DNA of 64,000 bases from Cheilinus undulatus. Lineage: Eukaryota > Chordata > Actinopteri > Labriformes > Labridae. Where the stretch lies: NCBI RefSeq assembly GCF_018320785.1, contig NC_054866.1, positions 37,549,000-37,612,999 of the forward strand. Direction: 5' to 3'. The notes under the pieces were generated by a model. That model saw only the letters and a list, made by a program, of their open reading frames with translations. It did no database searches and had not been told where the DNA came from. Shown piece by piece: positions 34,566 to 47,600 of the stretch (the stretch's first letter is position 1; every line of letters begins with the position of its first letter). The position numbers and the translations under genes are program-made.

Positions 34566-34566
34566 T
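34540..34566 (+). repeat. Poly-A run
   Basis: About 25 consecutive A before the A/C-rich block. Confidence 0.9.
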
Positions 34567-34589
34567 CAAAGTTTCCTATAAAAAGTGCT

Positions 34590-35012
34590 CCAACATTTAT
34601 TCAAAAATTCCCCAAATGTTTCAGCATAACTTTATCATAAAGCCTAAACATTCAAATGAAAATTTCCCCCAAGAGAAAAATCCCTGTAATCTCCAGATAA
34701 TTTCCAATAAAATTCCCCAAAATGTACATATACATTCCCCAAAATTCCATTAAATTGATGTAAGAATCACCCAAACATACAAACAAATTCCCCAAAAAAG
34801 ACAAAAATACAAAAGCCCCCCTCCCATCCAATACATTTTATGAATTTACATGAAAATACATGATCATTTCCTAACAAATCCATCCAAACATATTTCAAAT
34901 TCCCATGAAAGCGCCTAGAGAAACATCTGAAGAAAATTTCCACCAAAAGTTCCAATCAAATAATCCAAATTACACAAAAATATCCCTTAAAATATTTCAA
35001 ACAATTCAGCCA
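34590..35012. repeat. G-poor, A/C-rich degenerate repeat block
   Basis: Repeated AAATTCCCCAAAA-like words (for example near 34608, 34711, 34735, 34785) in a strongly strand-asymmetric block with very little G on the + strand. It sits directly against the left terminus of the next Tc1-like element. Confidence 0.6.
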
Positions 35013-36480
35013 TTGGAAAGCCTGTTTATTACCCCTATAAATGGTGCCATATTTGTGAGGAACATGCATTTGTGGGATGAGCAGCAGAGCTAAGTATGTG
35101 GGTTGCACCCATAAAAAATGTGCCAAATCATCTCTGCCAATTCCAAACCTCTTATTTTGCTGTTGCTATTGACTCTTGTTTTGAGCTTCTGGTACCCCCA
35201 GGTGCTGCCAATCAGGTGCCTGATTGGCAGCACCTGTGAGCATGGGCCCTGCTACAGTGGTCAGTAGATGTCTGCTTCAAGAATCGACATGCCATGTTTG
35301 ACTGATCTGGATAGGGCCCCTTGGTTGGGCAACTTCAAGCTGGTGTTCCGCAAAACCAAGTTGGGGCATTGTTTGGAGTGAGCCCTAGTACCATCTCCAA
35401 ACTGAAGGCCAAGTTCCATATAACAGGGGGTGTCAGAGACAGGCGGCAAAGTGGGCGCCCCAAGAATACTATTTCCTCACCCTGTCAGCACTTAGGTACC
35501 GTAGGCTGTCTTCTACAGATTTGCAGTCGAGGTTTGCAGGACGATATGGCTGACAGCTCTCTGCACAGACAATCTGGAACAGACTGCACACAGCCAATCT
35601 CCGGTCTCATAGGGGTGCCAGGAGGCCTGCCATGACTGCCCTTCACCATCAGGCCTGTTTGCGATGGCGTGCACTGGGACCTGAACATGTGGAGGAATGT
35701 TTTGTTCAGCAATGAGTCAAGATTCTGCCTATGGCAGTTGGATCACAGGGTCAAAGTGTGGAAAAGATGCAGAAAACACTATGCTGATTGCTGCACCAAT
35801 AGAGTAACATCTTTTGGTGCAGGCAGTGTGATGGTGTGGGGCAGCATCTCTCCCAGTGGAAAAATGAGGCTTGTCATCATCTTCAACCAGTGGCAATCCC
35901 ATATCTTCACAGTCTAGGACCAAACTCTATCCTCCAAGATGACAACGCTCGCCCCCACAGAGCGGGGTTTATCAGAGATGACCTCCAGGATTTGGGAGTG
36001 GAGAGGATATAAAGGCCTGCCAGCAGTCATGACCTCAACCCCAGGGAACACTTGCGGGATCAGCTTGGGCGTGCTGCTCGTGACCAACACAACCATGTTG
36101 GCTGACTTGTGACAAATGCTTGTTGAAGAATGGGATGCCATCCCACAGCAGTGTGTGACCAGGCTGGTGATCAGCATGAGGAGGAGGAGCCAGGCTGTTG
36201 TGGCTGTGTATGGTTCTTCCACACACTACTGAGGCTCCTGTTTGTTAAATGAATGAATTGTTAAATTGCCAATATGTCTTGTTTCTTCAAACTTCAATCA
36301 TTCAATCCACCAAACACCAAACAAGAGTCAATGGCAGAATCAGCTGTTTGGCATTGGCAGAGAAGATTTGGCACATTTTTCATGGGCACAACCCACATAC
36401 TCAGCTCTGCTACTCATCCCACAAATACTTGTTCCTTACAAACGTGGTACCATTTAAAAGGTAATAAACAGGTTTTCCAA
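35013..36480 (+). mobile_element. Complete but decayed Tc1-like transposon with long inverted termini
   Basis: Left end TTGGAAAGCCTGTTTATTAC and right end (reverse complement TTGGAAAACCTGTTTATTAC) extend for ~150 bases as well-matched inverted repeats (35013-35175 and 36325-36480). Transposase pieces on +: HTH region with GVSPSTISKLKAKF and RRQSGRPKN (35321-35470), then VLFSNESRFCLWQLDHRVKVWKR (first 20 shown in part; 35690-35760) and SVMVWGSISPSGKMRL (35824-35880). Stops and shifts make it a pseudogene. Its right end lies about 175 bases before the CLASRP promoter region. Confidence 0.88.
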
Positions 36481-36654
36481 CGGTATAAGATTCATTGCCA
36501 AGAAGCATTGTTACAACAAAGATATAATGCACCAAAAACCAATGTCCTTACTTTTTGTGCTAAGTTTATTTTAAAAAGTAAGGTCTATTGTAACATTGTG
36601 ATATGTTGTGGATGTGATATCCATCAGACCCTATAATCACTGCTTATAAATATA

Positions 36655-36807
36655 AACGGGTATGCGGCGCCCCCGCAGGCTGACATCGGTACTGCGCCGA
36701 TCTCAGTACAATCAGGACGAGGAGGCGTGTGACAGCTACACTTCGCTACACGTCGCCTACGGATGATCGAAACAACCCCAGTTTCTCTCATTGTTCAAAA
36801 TAAACAG
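36655..36807 (+). promoter_or_regulatory. CLASRP: Probable CLASRP promoter/non-coding exon 1
   Basis: A local CpG- and GC-rich block (GCGGCGCCCCCGCAG, CGCCGATCTC, ACGTCGCCTACGG) in AT-rich surroundings, ending in AAACAG followed by donor GTACAC at 36808. The first coding exon is at 38552, so this fits a 5' UTR exon. The transcription start is not defined. It contains an ATG at 36763 that opens an upstream frame. Confidence 0.5.
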
Positions 36808-38551
36808 GTACACATTCAACTTTAAGAATTTATTACAGTGTGCAGCCGTATTTCATGTTTTGTTGGCTGTGTAACTCGTGTTGCCCCTAACGTTTTTGCA
36901 GACAAGCTAAGCTAAGTTAGGCTAAGCTAGGCTAACAGCCGCACAGGCCCCGGCTGTATGCGCAACCAGGTCAATGTTTAAGCTAACGAACTTCTTAATA
37001 ACTCTGAAAACATCTTTGACCTTCAGTTATAACCATTTAGTTCATTGGCATTACAGTGATGGGATAATTACAAGAATAAATAAAGTTATGAAGACATAAA
37101 CAGAGCTTCTGTGTAATAAGCTTGGCGGTTCATTGGGATAACTAGGTTAGCCAAGACTTCAGGTGATTTAGCAGCTGTTTTAACCTGAATCTGCTGAGAA
37201 GTAATGCTTTTCTGTAGACTAGCATGTGTTTAACATTAATACTCACGATTGTTTCTTTTTTCTATGTGCCTTTGCCGTAGCTCCAACATAGCTTCAGTTA
37301 AATACCTGTATTGAAAGTAATAAAGCCCATCAGGAGAAGTTCATGTAAATACTGAAAATTCAGCATAAATATGAGCAGGACGGTTTGAAGTGATTTAGTT
37401 TTTGGTTGTTTTAAGTCATTTTTATATGTACTATCGAACAGTTTCATGATTAGTTTTCTTTTTCATCAAAGACCAGCATTATAAATTTAGGAAAACAAAG
37501 TAGGAAATTCACATCAGGTCCCACTGGTAAATTATTATTTCCCATAATGTCATATGAATGGGAATACTTTTACATTGAAATTCATGTAGTTCTGATTTAC
37601 TGCTTGGTACATAATATGTACTCAGTAACTCAAAACGAGCATCATCTTATCAAAATAAGGTCAAATTTTCATTCCTTTAGTCATTTACTCATGGACACAT
37701 ATCAGTACTGCATGTTTTCTAATCAGAATTTCTGTAATTTTATTGAGAGATACCATGAATAAAAACACTGATGTCTAATAAGATACCTACATCTTTAAGA
37801 GAGGTTGTTGGATAGGAAGTAATCCTTCAAAAAAGAAAAGGAAAAAAGTTACTAAAACATTGCAGTGTTTCCCACACATACACTTTACCTGGGTTGCCCG
37901 CCTATGATATTTTTTTTACAGCCACCCAAGTATATTTCCTACTATTTTCTATTCTGTATGTCTTTTTCAATTCATATATAATCACTATCTGTTTGCATGA
38001 GAGAGTTCTGCCGGTAGGTCCCTCCTGTAAATGTACTGATTGAGATGGGACTACTGATGGTAAAAATTCTGCCGTATACTTCTGCAGCTCCTTGCAACAT
38101 CCTAACAACATTAGTGGTGGTGATACGTTACTTAATCAACAATGTGCCTCCACACATGTAGCTTGCCTGCTATGTTTAAGATTAATATAGAGTGAAACAT
38201 TTGAAAAGGTTTTGTTACTTGAGCATCTTTATAGATGATAATAGATTGAAATATACTGATGTGAATAATGGCTAAACTCATAATGATCAGTTTTGGTACT
38301 GTTTGCTAGCATCGGTCTGTTCTTAAGATGTAAAGTCACATTTGGTGAAAGAGTTGATATCCTGCATTTATCTCTCATACTAGATTATTAGTGTAGCCTT
38401 TCCTCGTTGAATATTTGTAGATTAAATCCCGCTGTCTTTTTGCACATATTCTGTGTCATTCCTTTTTCGACTTTGCCCTGTCCTCTTGTCTTTGTATGTT
38501 CTCTGTGCTTCTCTCTACTACCTCCTATCAATAAGGTATTTTCCTCTACAG
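36808..38551 (+). other. CLASRP intron 1
   Basis: Contains a short direct-repeat run of GCTAAGCTAA-like words at 36903-36938. No gene. Confidence 0.5.
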
Positions 38552-38691
38552 CAGCCGTGCCCCGCCGCGCCCCCACCCCCAGCGGAGCCGTCATGTGGCA
38601 GGAGGCCCGCAAACACGAGCGCAAGCTCCGTGGCATGATGGTGGATTACAAACGCAGAGGAGAGCGCCGGCGAGAATACTATGAGAAAATC
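38552..38691 (+). CDS. CLASRP: CLASRP exon 2 (first coding; ATG 38593)
   Basis: 41 bases of 5' UTR, then MWQEARKHERKLRGMMVDYK and on to REYYEKI; donor GTGAGT, phase 0. The acceptor CTACAGCAG is a NAGNAG tandem, allowing a 3-base difference in the UTR. Confidence 0.96.
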
Positions 38692-41600
38692 GTGAGTATT
38701 TTTCTTTATAGTTTTAGTTACACAAGAATAGCTGATCCTCTGAGTTCACCTTGTATGGCTGCTAGCTTTGAGATAAAGCATGTCTTCATGAGAGAGAAGC
38801 CTTTTTTACAACCTGAGATTCAGCAGCAGCACCAAAACAAAGCTCCCCATACAGCAGAATCTTACTTCCGTCACATTGTGTGATTTTTCATACTGTGTTA
38901 AGTTGTTCAGAAGCAAAAGAGATGTGACGGATATACAAACAGTGTGTGCTTCATAAACACCCAGGGCTCTTCCACTGTTTGCTCAAACATCATCTGTCTT
39001 CATTTCATGCCTCTCTCATAACCTCTGCCTGTGTATCTAGATGTAGCAGAGGTTTAACAGTCCCTTTTTGAGCAGGCTTTGTTGAAGGGGCTATAGTAGA
39101 AGGGGGGAAATAGCTACTTTTTAGTTTTTTTTGAATCTCTTACGTGTTTTTGATTTGTGTTAATGTTTGTGCCTGACATTACATTGATTTTTCTTATCTG
39201 TCTATGCTAATGGACAGATAAGAAAAAAAAATCGTATACTTTAGGTGCTTTGCCTTAAACACTGCATGGCAGCACCTGCGTCCAATTGGACCTGAAGCAC
39301 TTTTGTGGCTCTTACTGATGTTTCTTCTCGTCTAGATCTTGCTTGTGTTGCACTTGAATGTACATCACTTTGGATAAAAGCATCTGCTGAATGACATTGT
39401 AACATTGTGATGTGTCAGTTTAGCATTTGACAGATGTTTACCAAAGACCATCACTTTTTCATCGTCCAAAGGATGGCCATGCATGAATTAATCTTAATGT
39501 CTCTGCATCAACTGTCCTTTTTTAACATGTGTTTTCTGTTGAAACTAATGTTTCTGTTTTCTTCCACCACAATTCTCTAGTGTGTTGATCAACCAGTTTG
39601 AGCAATAATTTGGCTGAAGTGCTGTGAGACTCCTTTATCTGCTGTTGACTTCTTATTTGTTCAAGGAGGCTTTTGTTTGTTTTTGCTCTGTCTAGATGAT
39701 GACTGATTTAGATTCAAGATGACAGATGAATACAATTAGCATTTAGATTTGACCCAGAGCCTTGAGAACAACACAGAGAGGAAAGGGCTATGTTTGACTA
39801 CATTTATGTGAAGATGCGACTGCACTCAAAGGTTACATTTTCCCTTTGGTTTGTACAAAGAAACATGACATTTGGAAGTTAAAAGGTGGTACATAGTAAT
39901 ATGTAGTACTTTTTGTTCATTCTTAGATTTTACTTCTTTTTCCCGCCTCCCTTTTTATCTCCTCAGAAAAAAGATCCAGCTCAGTTTCTGCAGGTTCATG
40001 GAAGAGCCTATAAGATTCATCTGGATCCCGCTGTGGCACTCGCTGCAGAGAGTCCAATCAACATGTGAGGAAACCTGCTCAGACACATGCACCTCATTGT
40101 GCTAAAAATCACCACTTACACCTCACAAGAAAACAAATACGTTGCGCTCATTGGAGCTTGCTTATAATTACCTTGTTTTTTTTCTTTTTTTAGGATGCCA
40201 TGGCAAGGAGATGCCAACAACATGATTGACAGGTTTGATGTCAGGGCTCATCTGGACTACATCCCCACATACACGCCTCCACTGCTCAGCACAACGTAAG
40301 TCTGTAAACTAACAACATTTAACCACAGGTTTTGTCCATTGTGAATTTTATAGAGTTAAAGTTCTTGCCTTGTAATTGTAGATGATTGCAAGACAATAAG
40401 GAGAAATGTAGAAAAAGGCATGAACACACAAATTCTGTAACCTAAAAACGCAGTGATAGAATAAATAAAGTTATGAAGATACTTGAGCTTGTAAGTGAAC
40501 ATAAAGTGCATTCAAGCTTTTTCAGACAAATCCACTAACTGCTGATTTGTCCTATCATTGCAGACCAGAGGTGGAGAGAAAACTCGATTCACATCGGAAT
40601 CACAAATATTAATTTCTGATATTCTGAATTGATTCAAATTTTCCAAGTAATCGGTATTTTAAAAATGTTTTACTACACACTTAGCACATTTTAACAGCAA
40701 ATGTGCCAGTAATTTACTCTGCATGCTGTCTCTAACACAGATGCTCCAGGAGGATGTGTGGCTCCTGAGCTGTGCTTTTAGTATAGCACTAGCTTTAGTG
40801 TTGGTAATATTTACTATACTGTGTCTAACATGCTGACCTTCTGTCTACGGAGCCCTGAGTTACAAAAGAAAAGCTTTAAGACTCACTGCAGATTCTACAA
40901 TCCAAGGTAAAAGGAAACCTGACCCAATGTTTATGCTAAGTGTGCTAAACTAAATTAACATAGTCTACTTCAGGAGTGGTCCATATGTCCTAATTTACAT
41001 GATACATACATGCTTACTCGGAGGAAAAAAGTCAAACATCAGCCAACAGCTGATGACCAGTGCATGGACATTAAAATTAAAAGGATCCATTGTCTGTGTC
41101 ACTTTGAAGACTGGTGTTACGGTGTAATGAGTCTCCATGTTAACTGGTGACTTATTCAAAAGTGACTGAGGAAATAATGGATATTGATAATATAAACCTC
41201 CCCCTTGTTTACATTTTCATTAAATGCATGCCATCTGACCAGTTTTTAGATATAACAGAAAATGCTCAGTGTTTTACCATGCATTAACTATGAGCACAGC
41301 TGACTGTTTCAGCTGGAAATTCATCAGTTCACACAGACACGTGTTAAAACAGAACACCTGCTCTTCCACAGCATCGTTTACATTATTTGTTCCACTCATG
41401 AGATTCTGATAAATATGTTTCCTGCATATTGAAATCCTCTGAAATTTGGGTATGAATTGCTGTTACGTTTTAATTTTTTTTAATTAGCTGAAAAATGCTA
41501 CAAATGCTAAAAAACATTATCTTGTGCACATTTTATTAAGCTTTTCAATGTAAAATGATAATTTCCTGTTCCTTGATGCACAGCAGACTGGAGCAGATGC

Positions 41601-44600
41601 TCAAATGATCCCCTTTTTTAAGAAATTGTTTGAAAGAAATGAATCAGCAGTTGATTTGAATTGAAAATACATTCTGAATTGAATCATAACAGCAAATAGG
41701 GGTATGTCAGAGCCTAAAGCGTGAAAACGTAGTGGTGTCCAAGAAAGAAAAGTCTGTGAAACTTTAATTAAAACACTTTTTTGAAGAAGTAAACATTGGA
41801 GAAAACTACAATTTCACATCAGACTAGCTTTTCCTCTAAGTAGTAAAAATAAGAGGAAGCAGCCTGTGTAAATATAATTACTCTTAATACCAGAAGGTGG
41901 AGACAAAAGCTCAGCACGTTTAATACATCTGTAACTGTGTTTTGTAATAAGACATTTCAAGAATTTTAAATAATAAGCACTTTTGAGAGATATTTTCATC
42001 TTGTGTAACTTAGGAGAAAATTTTAAACTTGACCTAACATAACTCTACTCTGCTGTTGTTGTAAATGCATTCCCATTGGTAGCAAAAAACACATTCATTG
42101 TTAGTGGATTAATGTTTTCCGACTTTCTTCTCCTTCCCTGCATCACCATAGCTGTGTCTGCTTCTGTAAGAAGAGAAATGCTCAGCAGAAGGAGGCGTAA
42201 GTGTTCAGTCAGGTGGTTAGTGTGGTAAATATCTGTTGTCTTTGTCTCTTTCAGAACCCCAGAGCAGGAGATGGAGGAGAGGAAGTGCAATTACGAGCGT
42301 TACAGAGGCCTTGTGCAGAACGATTTTGCCAACAGTGAGTGATTGTTGTTTCAGGATCTATTTCACGATATGTACAGGGGCTACAAGCACAGTTTACGTG
42401 TCCTGGATACTTGAAGAAGGCACTCAGTTACCTTAGTCAATTTTTTGGGTGTGAATATTGTGTTTTCATAACTTGTTTTAAGCAGTGTATTTTAAACATC
42501 ATTAAGTTGCTGCCACATGACTGGTTTGTGTCATCATGCCCTTATACAACTAATAATAACAACGGCAGAACATAGTGTTGCAGCTGTTGGAGGAAGTGTG
42601 TTAGATAAACAAAAAAGAAGATACAACAGTGAAATGATGACCAACATCCCCCATGATGGGGACGTAAAAGGTAGACATAAAACAAACATTAGGATACATG
42701 TAGGAATGCAGGTGAGTCTAGTCAAGCTTGTTAATACTTTGTATATGTTTACAGTGCTTCATAAGTGCCTATTGTTCCTGTTGTCATATCCTGTTGACTG
42801 GCTCTCACTGGGTATATTTTGTAGCTGTGTTGTGCTCTTAAACTCCCTGCTGTCTTCTTACAGTCTCTGAGGAGCAGTGTTTATACCAAATCTACCTGGA
42901 CGAGCTCTATGGTGGCCTGCAAAAGCCAAATGAGGAGGAGAAGAAAAAGTATGTCATTTAATGTCATTGAAGTGATTGTGGAATCCTTGCTTTATACTCA
43001 AACCTATGATAGTGTTTCTCAGTTTGTAGAGAGTATAAAAATTGTCTTTTATTTATATTTCCTCTCCCCCTCTGTGCAGGCTGGCTGAAAAAAGGGCGTC
43101 TATTGGTTACACATACGAAGACAGCACTGTGGCGGAGCCAGAGCCCCAGTCAGATAAAGATGAAGACAACTCAGAGAACAGTGAATCAGAGGAGGATGAG
43201 GGCATCCCAGATATTGGTGAGTAAATTCCTTGTGTTGGTGAATAAATTCAGAAATAAAGTATTGTCATACATGAAAAAGCAGTACAATTCAGCAGCTTCA
43301 GAAATATAGTTTAGATTTGTTCCGGTATTCCAATAGTGTATAGTTATAGCAGTGTTTTTTTTTATTTTCTAATAGTCCCAAATTAATTTTCCTAACTGAG
43401 ACTCTGATCACAAATCCTTACTTCTTCTGAATAGTTTGTAATATTGAAGTAAGAGATTTTTCATATGTTGCAGTGTTTAAGAGCCTTTGTCCTTTGTTTT
43501 GTCTGGTTGTTTATTTACAGATGTGGAGGTGGACGTTGATGAGCTGAACCAGGAACAGGTGCTGGACCTCAACAAAATAGCAACCCCGTATGGGATGGCT
43601 GAAGGAGACTTTGTTAGGTAACATTTCAGTGGTTATATAATCACGCCTCAGAGGTCAACTGTAGAGAAAAGCAAAAATACAGGTTTGGAACAACACAACA
43701 CCTATTGACTCTAGGGCTGTCACAATAACCATAAAATAGCAGAACTGCACTATTAACAGGCCAACTGCCCTGTATAGCGAGCCAACTACAACTGTTTTTT
43801 TAACTTTTTTTTTTTCCTGTTCAAGGCTAAGCTCTTCTTTGTGTTGAATGCAAAGATATTCTTATGGAAAATTTAAATTATCAGTTTTATTTCCTTGTCA
43901 GGTTTGTGGTCTCTTGTTTGGTTCTGCAAAAGAAACAGAAGTGAGTCTTAAACCAAAGATATACAGATATACCAAAATCACAAGAGCTCAGAACCCAGAC
44001 CTGGCCAATTACCGTCAGTGCTCACCATTTAATACCTGGATCCACCAAGACCCTTGAATAATGGAGTGAGACCTGATCCATTGGGACCCATGATTAAACT
44101 AGAGCTCAAACGATTCCTCGAATTATCCGAGTGATTCAATTTAAAAAAAAAATCCACAAGGCAAATTATCTGCCTCAAGGCTTCGCTGAAATCAGTCATG
44201 TATCCATACGCCCATGTTGTAATCTTGGACATCACGCCGTTTGTTGCACAGCGTGCTGTGTTTCTCATGGATGACTATTTATGTGGCACAATGCTCTTGT
44301 TTTCACTGTTACTATAACACATCCACTGGCCGTGGCTTCATGGCAAATATGGCACTATGCCTGCACCGGTGAACGTACGCAGATCTCCGAGTTTGGGCGC
44401 TGCCTGCGTGACTCGCTGGTTTGAGACAGCGCTCAGTTTGTGTCAGCAAACTGCAGGGAATTTCATCAACTTCTCTGATTGACCCAACAGTTTGACAGAA
44501 AACAGTCAGGCGTCACGATTCAAGTCCTGTTTGGGTGCTTTCCCTCTCTCTTTTGCACACGTGCGCACGTTATACATTTAATTATAAATTATTTAAAATT

Positions 44601-47600
44601 CAGCACACTGACATCTTGATTGCAGCGTATTTTTCAAAAAGTTTCCGCATCCCAAATAATTTGGTAAGACTTACATTGATAATGAATTGACACCAGTTGA
44701 ATAGAAACACTATTGCCAAAGACAGTGACTGAGACAGAGACTAAATATAGGTTAATGTTCATCATCATGTAGTCAGGATTCAACAGGTCATAGAAGCAAC
44801 TTCATCCCTTAAAATGTGTTCTCCATGTCAGTGGATGGTTTTAAAAGGTCAGATTTTTATGGTGGATGAACTCACAAACAAAAACTGCAAAAATTTAAAG
44901 TGAACACCCTTTGAAAAAAGTAGACCATATTCCTGTAATCTAAAGGTTCACCTTTCAGACATCATCAGACCACTGTGTGAATGATGGAGCTTTATTCTTG
45001 CTATAATGTAAAATATTACATTCATGCATAGGGTAGAGGATTTTAAAATTATTAAGTGTCCCTTTAATGACAAACTGGAAAATAATAGAAGAAATAAAGT
45101 GTAAGCACCCCAAATTTCCAGGGAGAGGATCCCTAAAACCCCAAATATGGCATGATATAATGTCATTATATAACTATAATGTTATATAATGCTATAATGT
45201 CATTATGTATAACTTATATAACATCTTTGTAAAATATGTTTTCTTTAGAGAATCTGTTAATACCAATTTTTTTTATAAAGTAGTTCATTTAAGGGGCCCA
45301 GCTTCTTTTCTTATTTGTCTAGTACTACTTCTCTTGAAAAAACGCAAAAGTGACGGATTGAAAAAATGCAATGCTTCATATAAGAGTACTTGATTAATTG
45401 CCAAAAGAATCAATGGAGTACTTGATTACAATATGGATCGATTACTGCAGCCCTAGATTGGACACAGTGTAGTCATACATCCACTCAGTTACGTTTGAAG
45501 TGCTTTATTTTTAGCTGCTGCACAATATCTTAACAACAAGGGTGGTACGGCATATTCCCAGGTTTGTGCACTTTTCTCACATGGATAAGCAGTGGTAAAT
45601 AAGCATTCAGTAGCACCTTTTCTTTCTCTCACATATGTAAATACATACTCATACATGCTTGCCTACATCAATGAATAAATGCTTTAAAACAAATGCCCAC
45701 TTGTATATAACTTCAAGGGGCTAATTCTTGTCAGTATTTGCATTTTTAGACGTAAAAATAATGATATTCATTGTCATATAGCTGATGATTTTCCTTTTTT
45801 TTCTAGTTCACATTTTGTTTATTTCTACCTGTGTCCGTACCCATGAAATTAAAGAATTGTATTTTCTACTTGTAACTGAATGTTTTCACGGGTCAAGACT
45901 CTAGGTTGAAGCTCTTGTAAGGAACTTTGGTGTTGTGTTTATTTTGGTGCCCCCACTTGGACAAAGTTCCCTGCATGCATAGGTTTTTTCCTCCGATATT
46001 TAAAATGTATTCCACAAAAATAATTACATGTGCAAAATGTAGAAGATGGCAAGGTTTTTTTTTTTTTTTTTTGCAGGAACTGATCTCAGGCATGAATAAT
46101 TTCTCTCTAGAAAGAATAAGTATGGTCACTGATTTTTATTTTACTGTTTCAAAAATAGCTAAAACTCTACTTAATTTGTATAGCACTTTTTCTAGCATAA
46201 AAGCCTGCAGCCCAAAGGGCTTCACATGGAACTAATGGGCATAATACTGACAAAGACAACAGTAGATAAAATCTTAAACACTAAAATAAGAAAGAAGTAA
46301 TAGAATAATTTTGGTAAAAAGAAATAACTGGTAGCACAAGAATTAAAACATTAAAAAACAAAAGAAAATTTGAAAACATAAAGCATTAAAAATGAAAATA
46401 TTCAGGAGCATAAAAATAAAAATTAAAGAAAGTTGGTTAAAATTGAATGTTAAAACCACTTAAGAACAGATTAATGTTGTGAAATCACTCAAAATTAAAA
46501 GCTGGATTAAAAAAGATATCTTCAGTTTACTTTTAAGACAAAAATAGCAGCTTTGTCAGCCTCTATTACAAGTGTAATGTTACATAATTGAGATTAAAGT
46601 TTACAATCTGGAAATCTTAGTTCTTTGATTCTCATAAAAACAACTAAAATAGGTTTGATGTTGCATTTTTGCTCGTATTAACAAAGCCGTGTTGGCCATG
46701 TCTCTTAAACCAGGAAGGATTCTAAACTTAACCTGCTGTTTTTGGAGGAAAGACCCAAGATTGAAGTATTTATTCTGTCATTGTTTCAGCACTGGCCTGT
46801 TATGTTTATATTATAGCTGGTGGGGCAAAGAAAATTTTTTAACATCTAAATATGTAACAGTACCAGCTTTAGGATTGTAAAACACTGTTAACATGATACC
46901 TGTTTATCAGGATGTTGAGGAAAGACAAGGAGGAAGTGGAGGCCATCAAACATGCCAAGGCTCTGGAGGCGGAGAAGGCCATGTACTCTGTAAGAAAACA
47001 TCCACTGAGGTATTTATGTTTGTGTCTATCATGTGGTTCTACTTCTCAAGTGACATTTTTGATCATCTCAGGGCCGGCGTTCTCGACGACAGAGGCGAGA
47101 GTTCAGGGAGAAGAGGCTAAAAGGTCGACAGATCAGTCCACCGAGGTAAATTAATATTGTCTTTATGAAGTTTCTCACTGAAAATTCTCTTAATAAAGTT
47201 TAACTTTTGTCCTCATTCTCCTGTATTCCAGCTATGCAAGGAGAGACAGCCCCACATATGACCCCTACAAACGGTGAGTTTATTATTTTGCTGTGTTCAT
47301 TTTAACACGCTGGATTGTTTCTGTCTCTGTAAGTTTTTGACCTTGTTTTTTTCGATCTCTCAGTCCTGAGTCAGAGTCAAGCTCTGAGTCTCGATCGCGC
47401 TCTCGTACTCCCGGTCCAGAAAAGATCACCTTCATCACCAGCTTCGGAGGCAGTGATGATGAAGCGGCTGCAGCCACTCAAACAGCCACTCCTCACTCTG
47501 GCCACGCCCCCTCCAGCACGCAGCACCCTGCAGGTCATAGCAGGGGCTCCCGGTCGGTAACTTTCCATCTTCTTGGCTTTTCATTGGTTAATTCTTCTTT

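Larger units (their letters stand above)
30760..36654. other. Intergenic region between the Jagged-like gene and CLASRP
   Basis: No host exon recognised. More than half is the repeats listed separately. The stretch 32250-33880 has a CT microsatellite (32742-32758) and nothing else identifiable. Confidence 0.6.
38692..39966 (+). other. CLASRP intron 2
   Basis: Contains a 15-bp hairpin (39188-39227) and a LINE/SINE tail (39335-39410). Confidence 0.55.

Noticed and set aside
47553..47556. GTAACT at 47557 as the main exon 12 donor
   Set aside because: It looks stronger but leads exon 13 out of the RS frame; kept only as a possible alternative.
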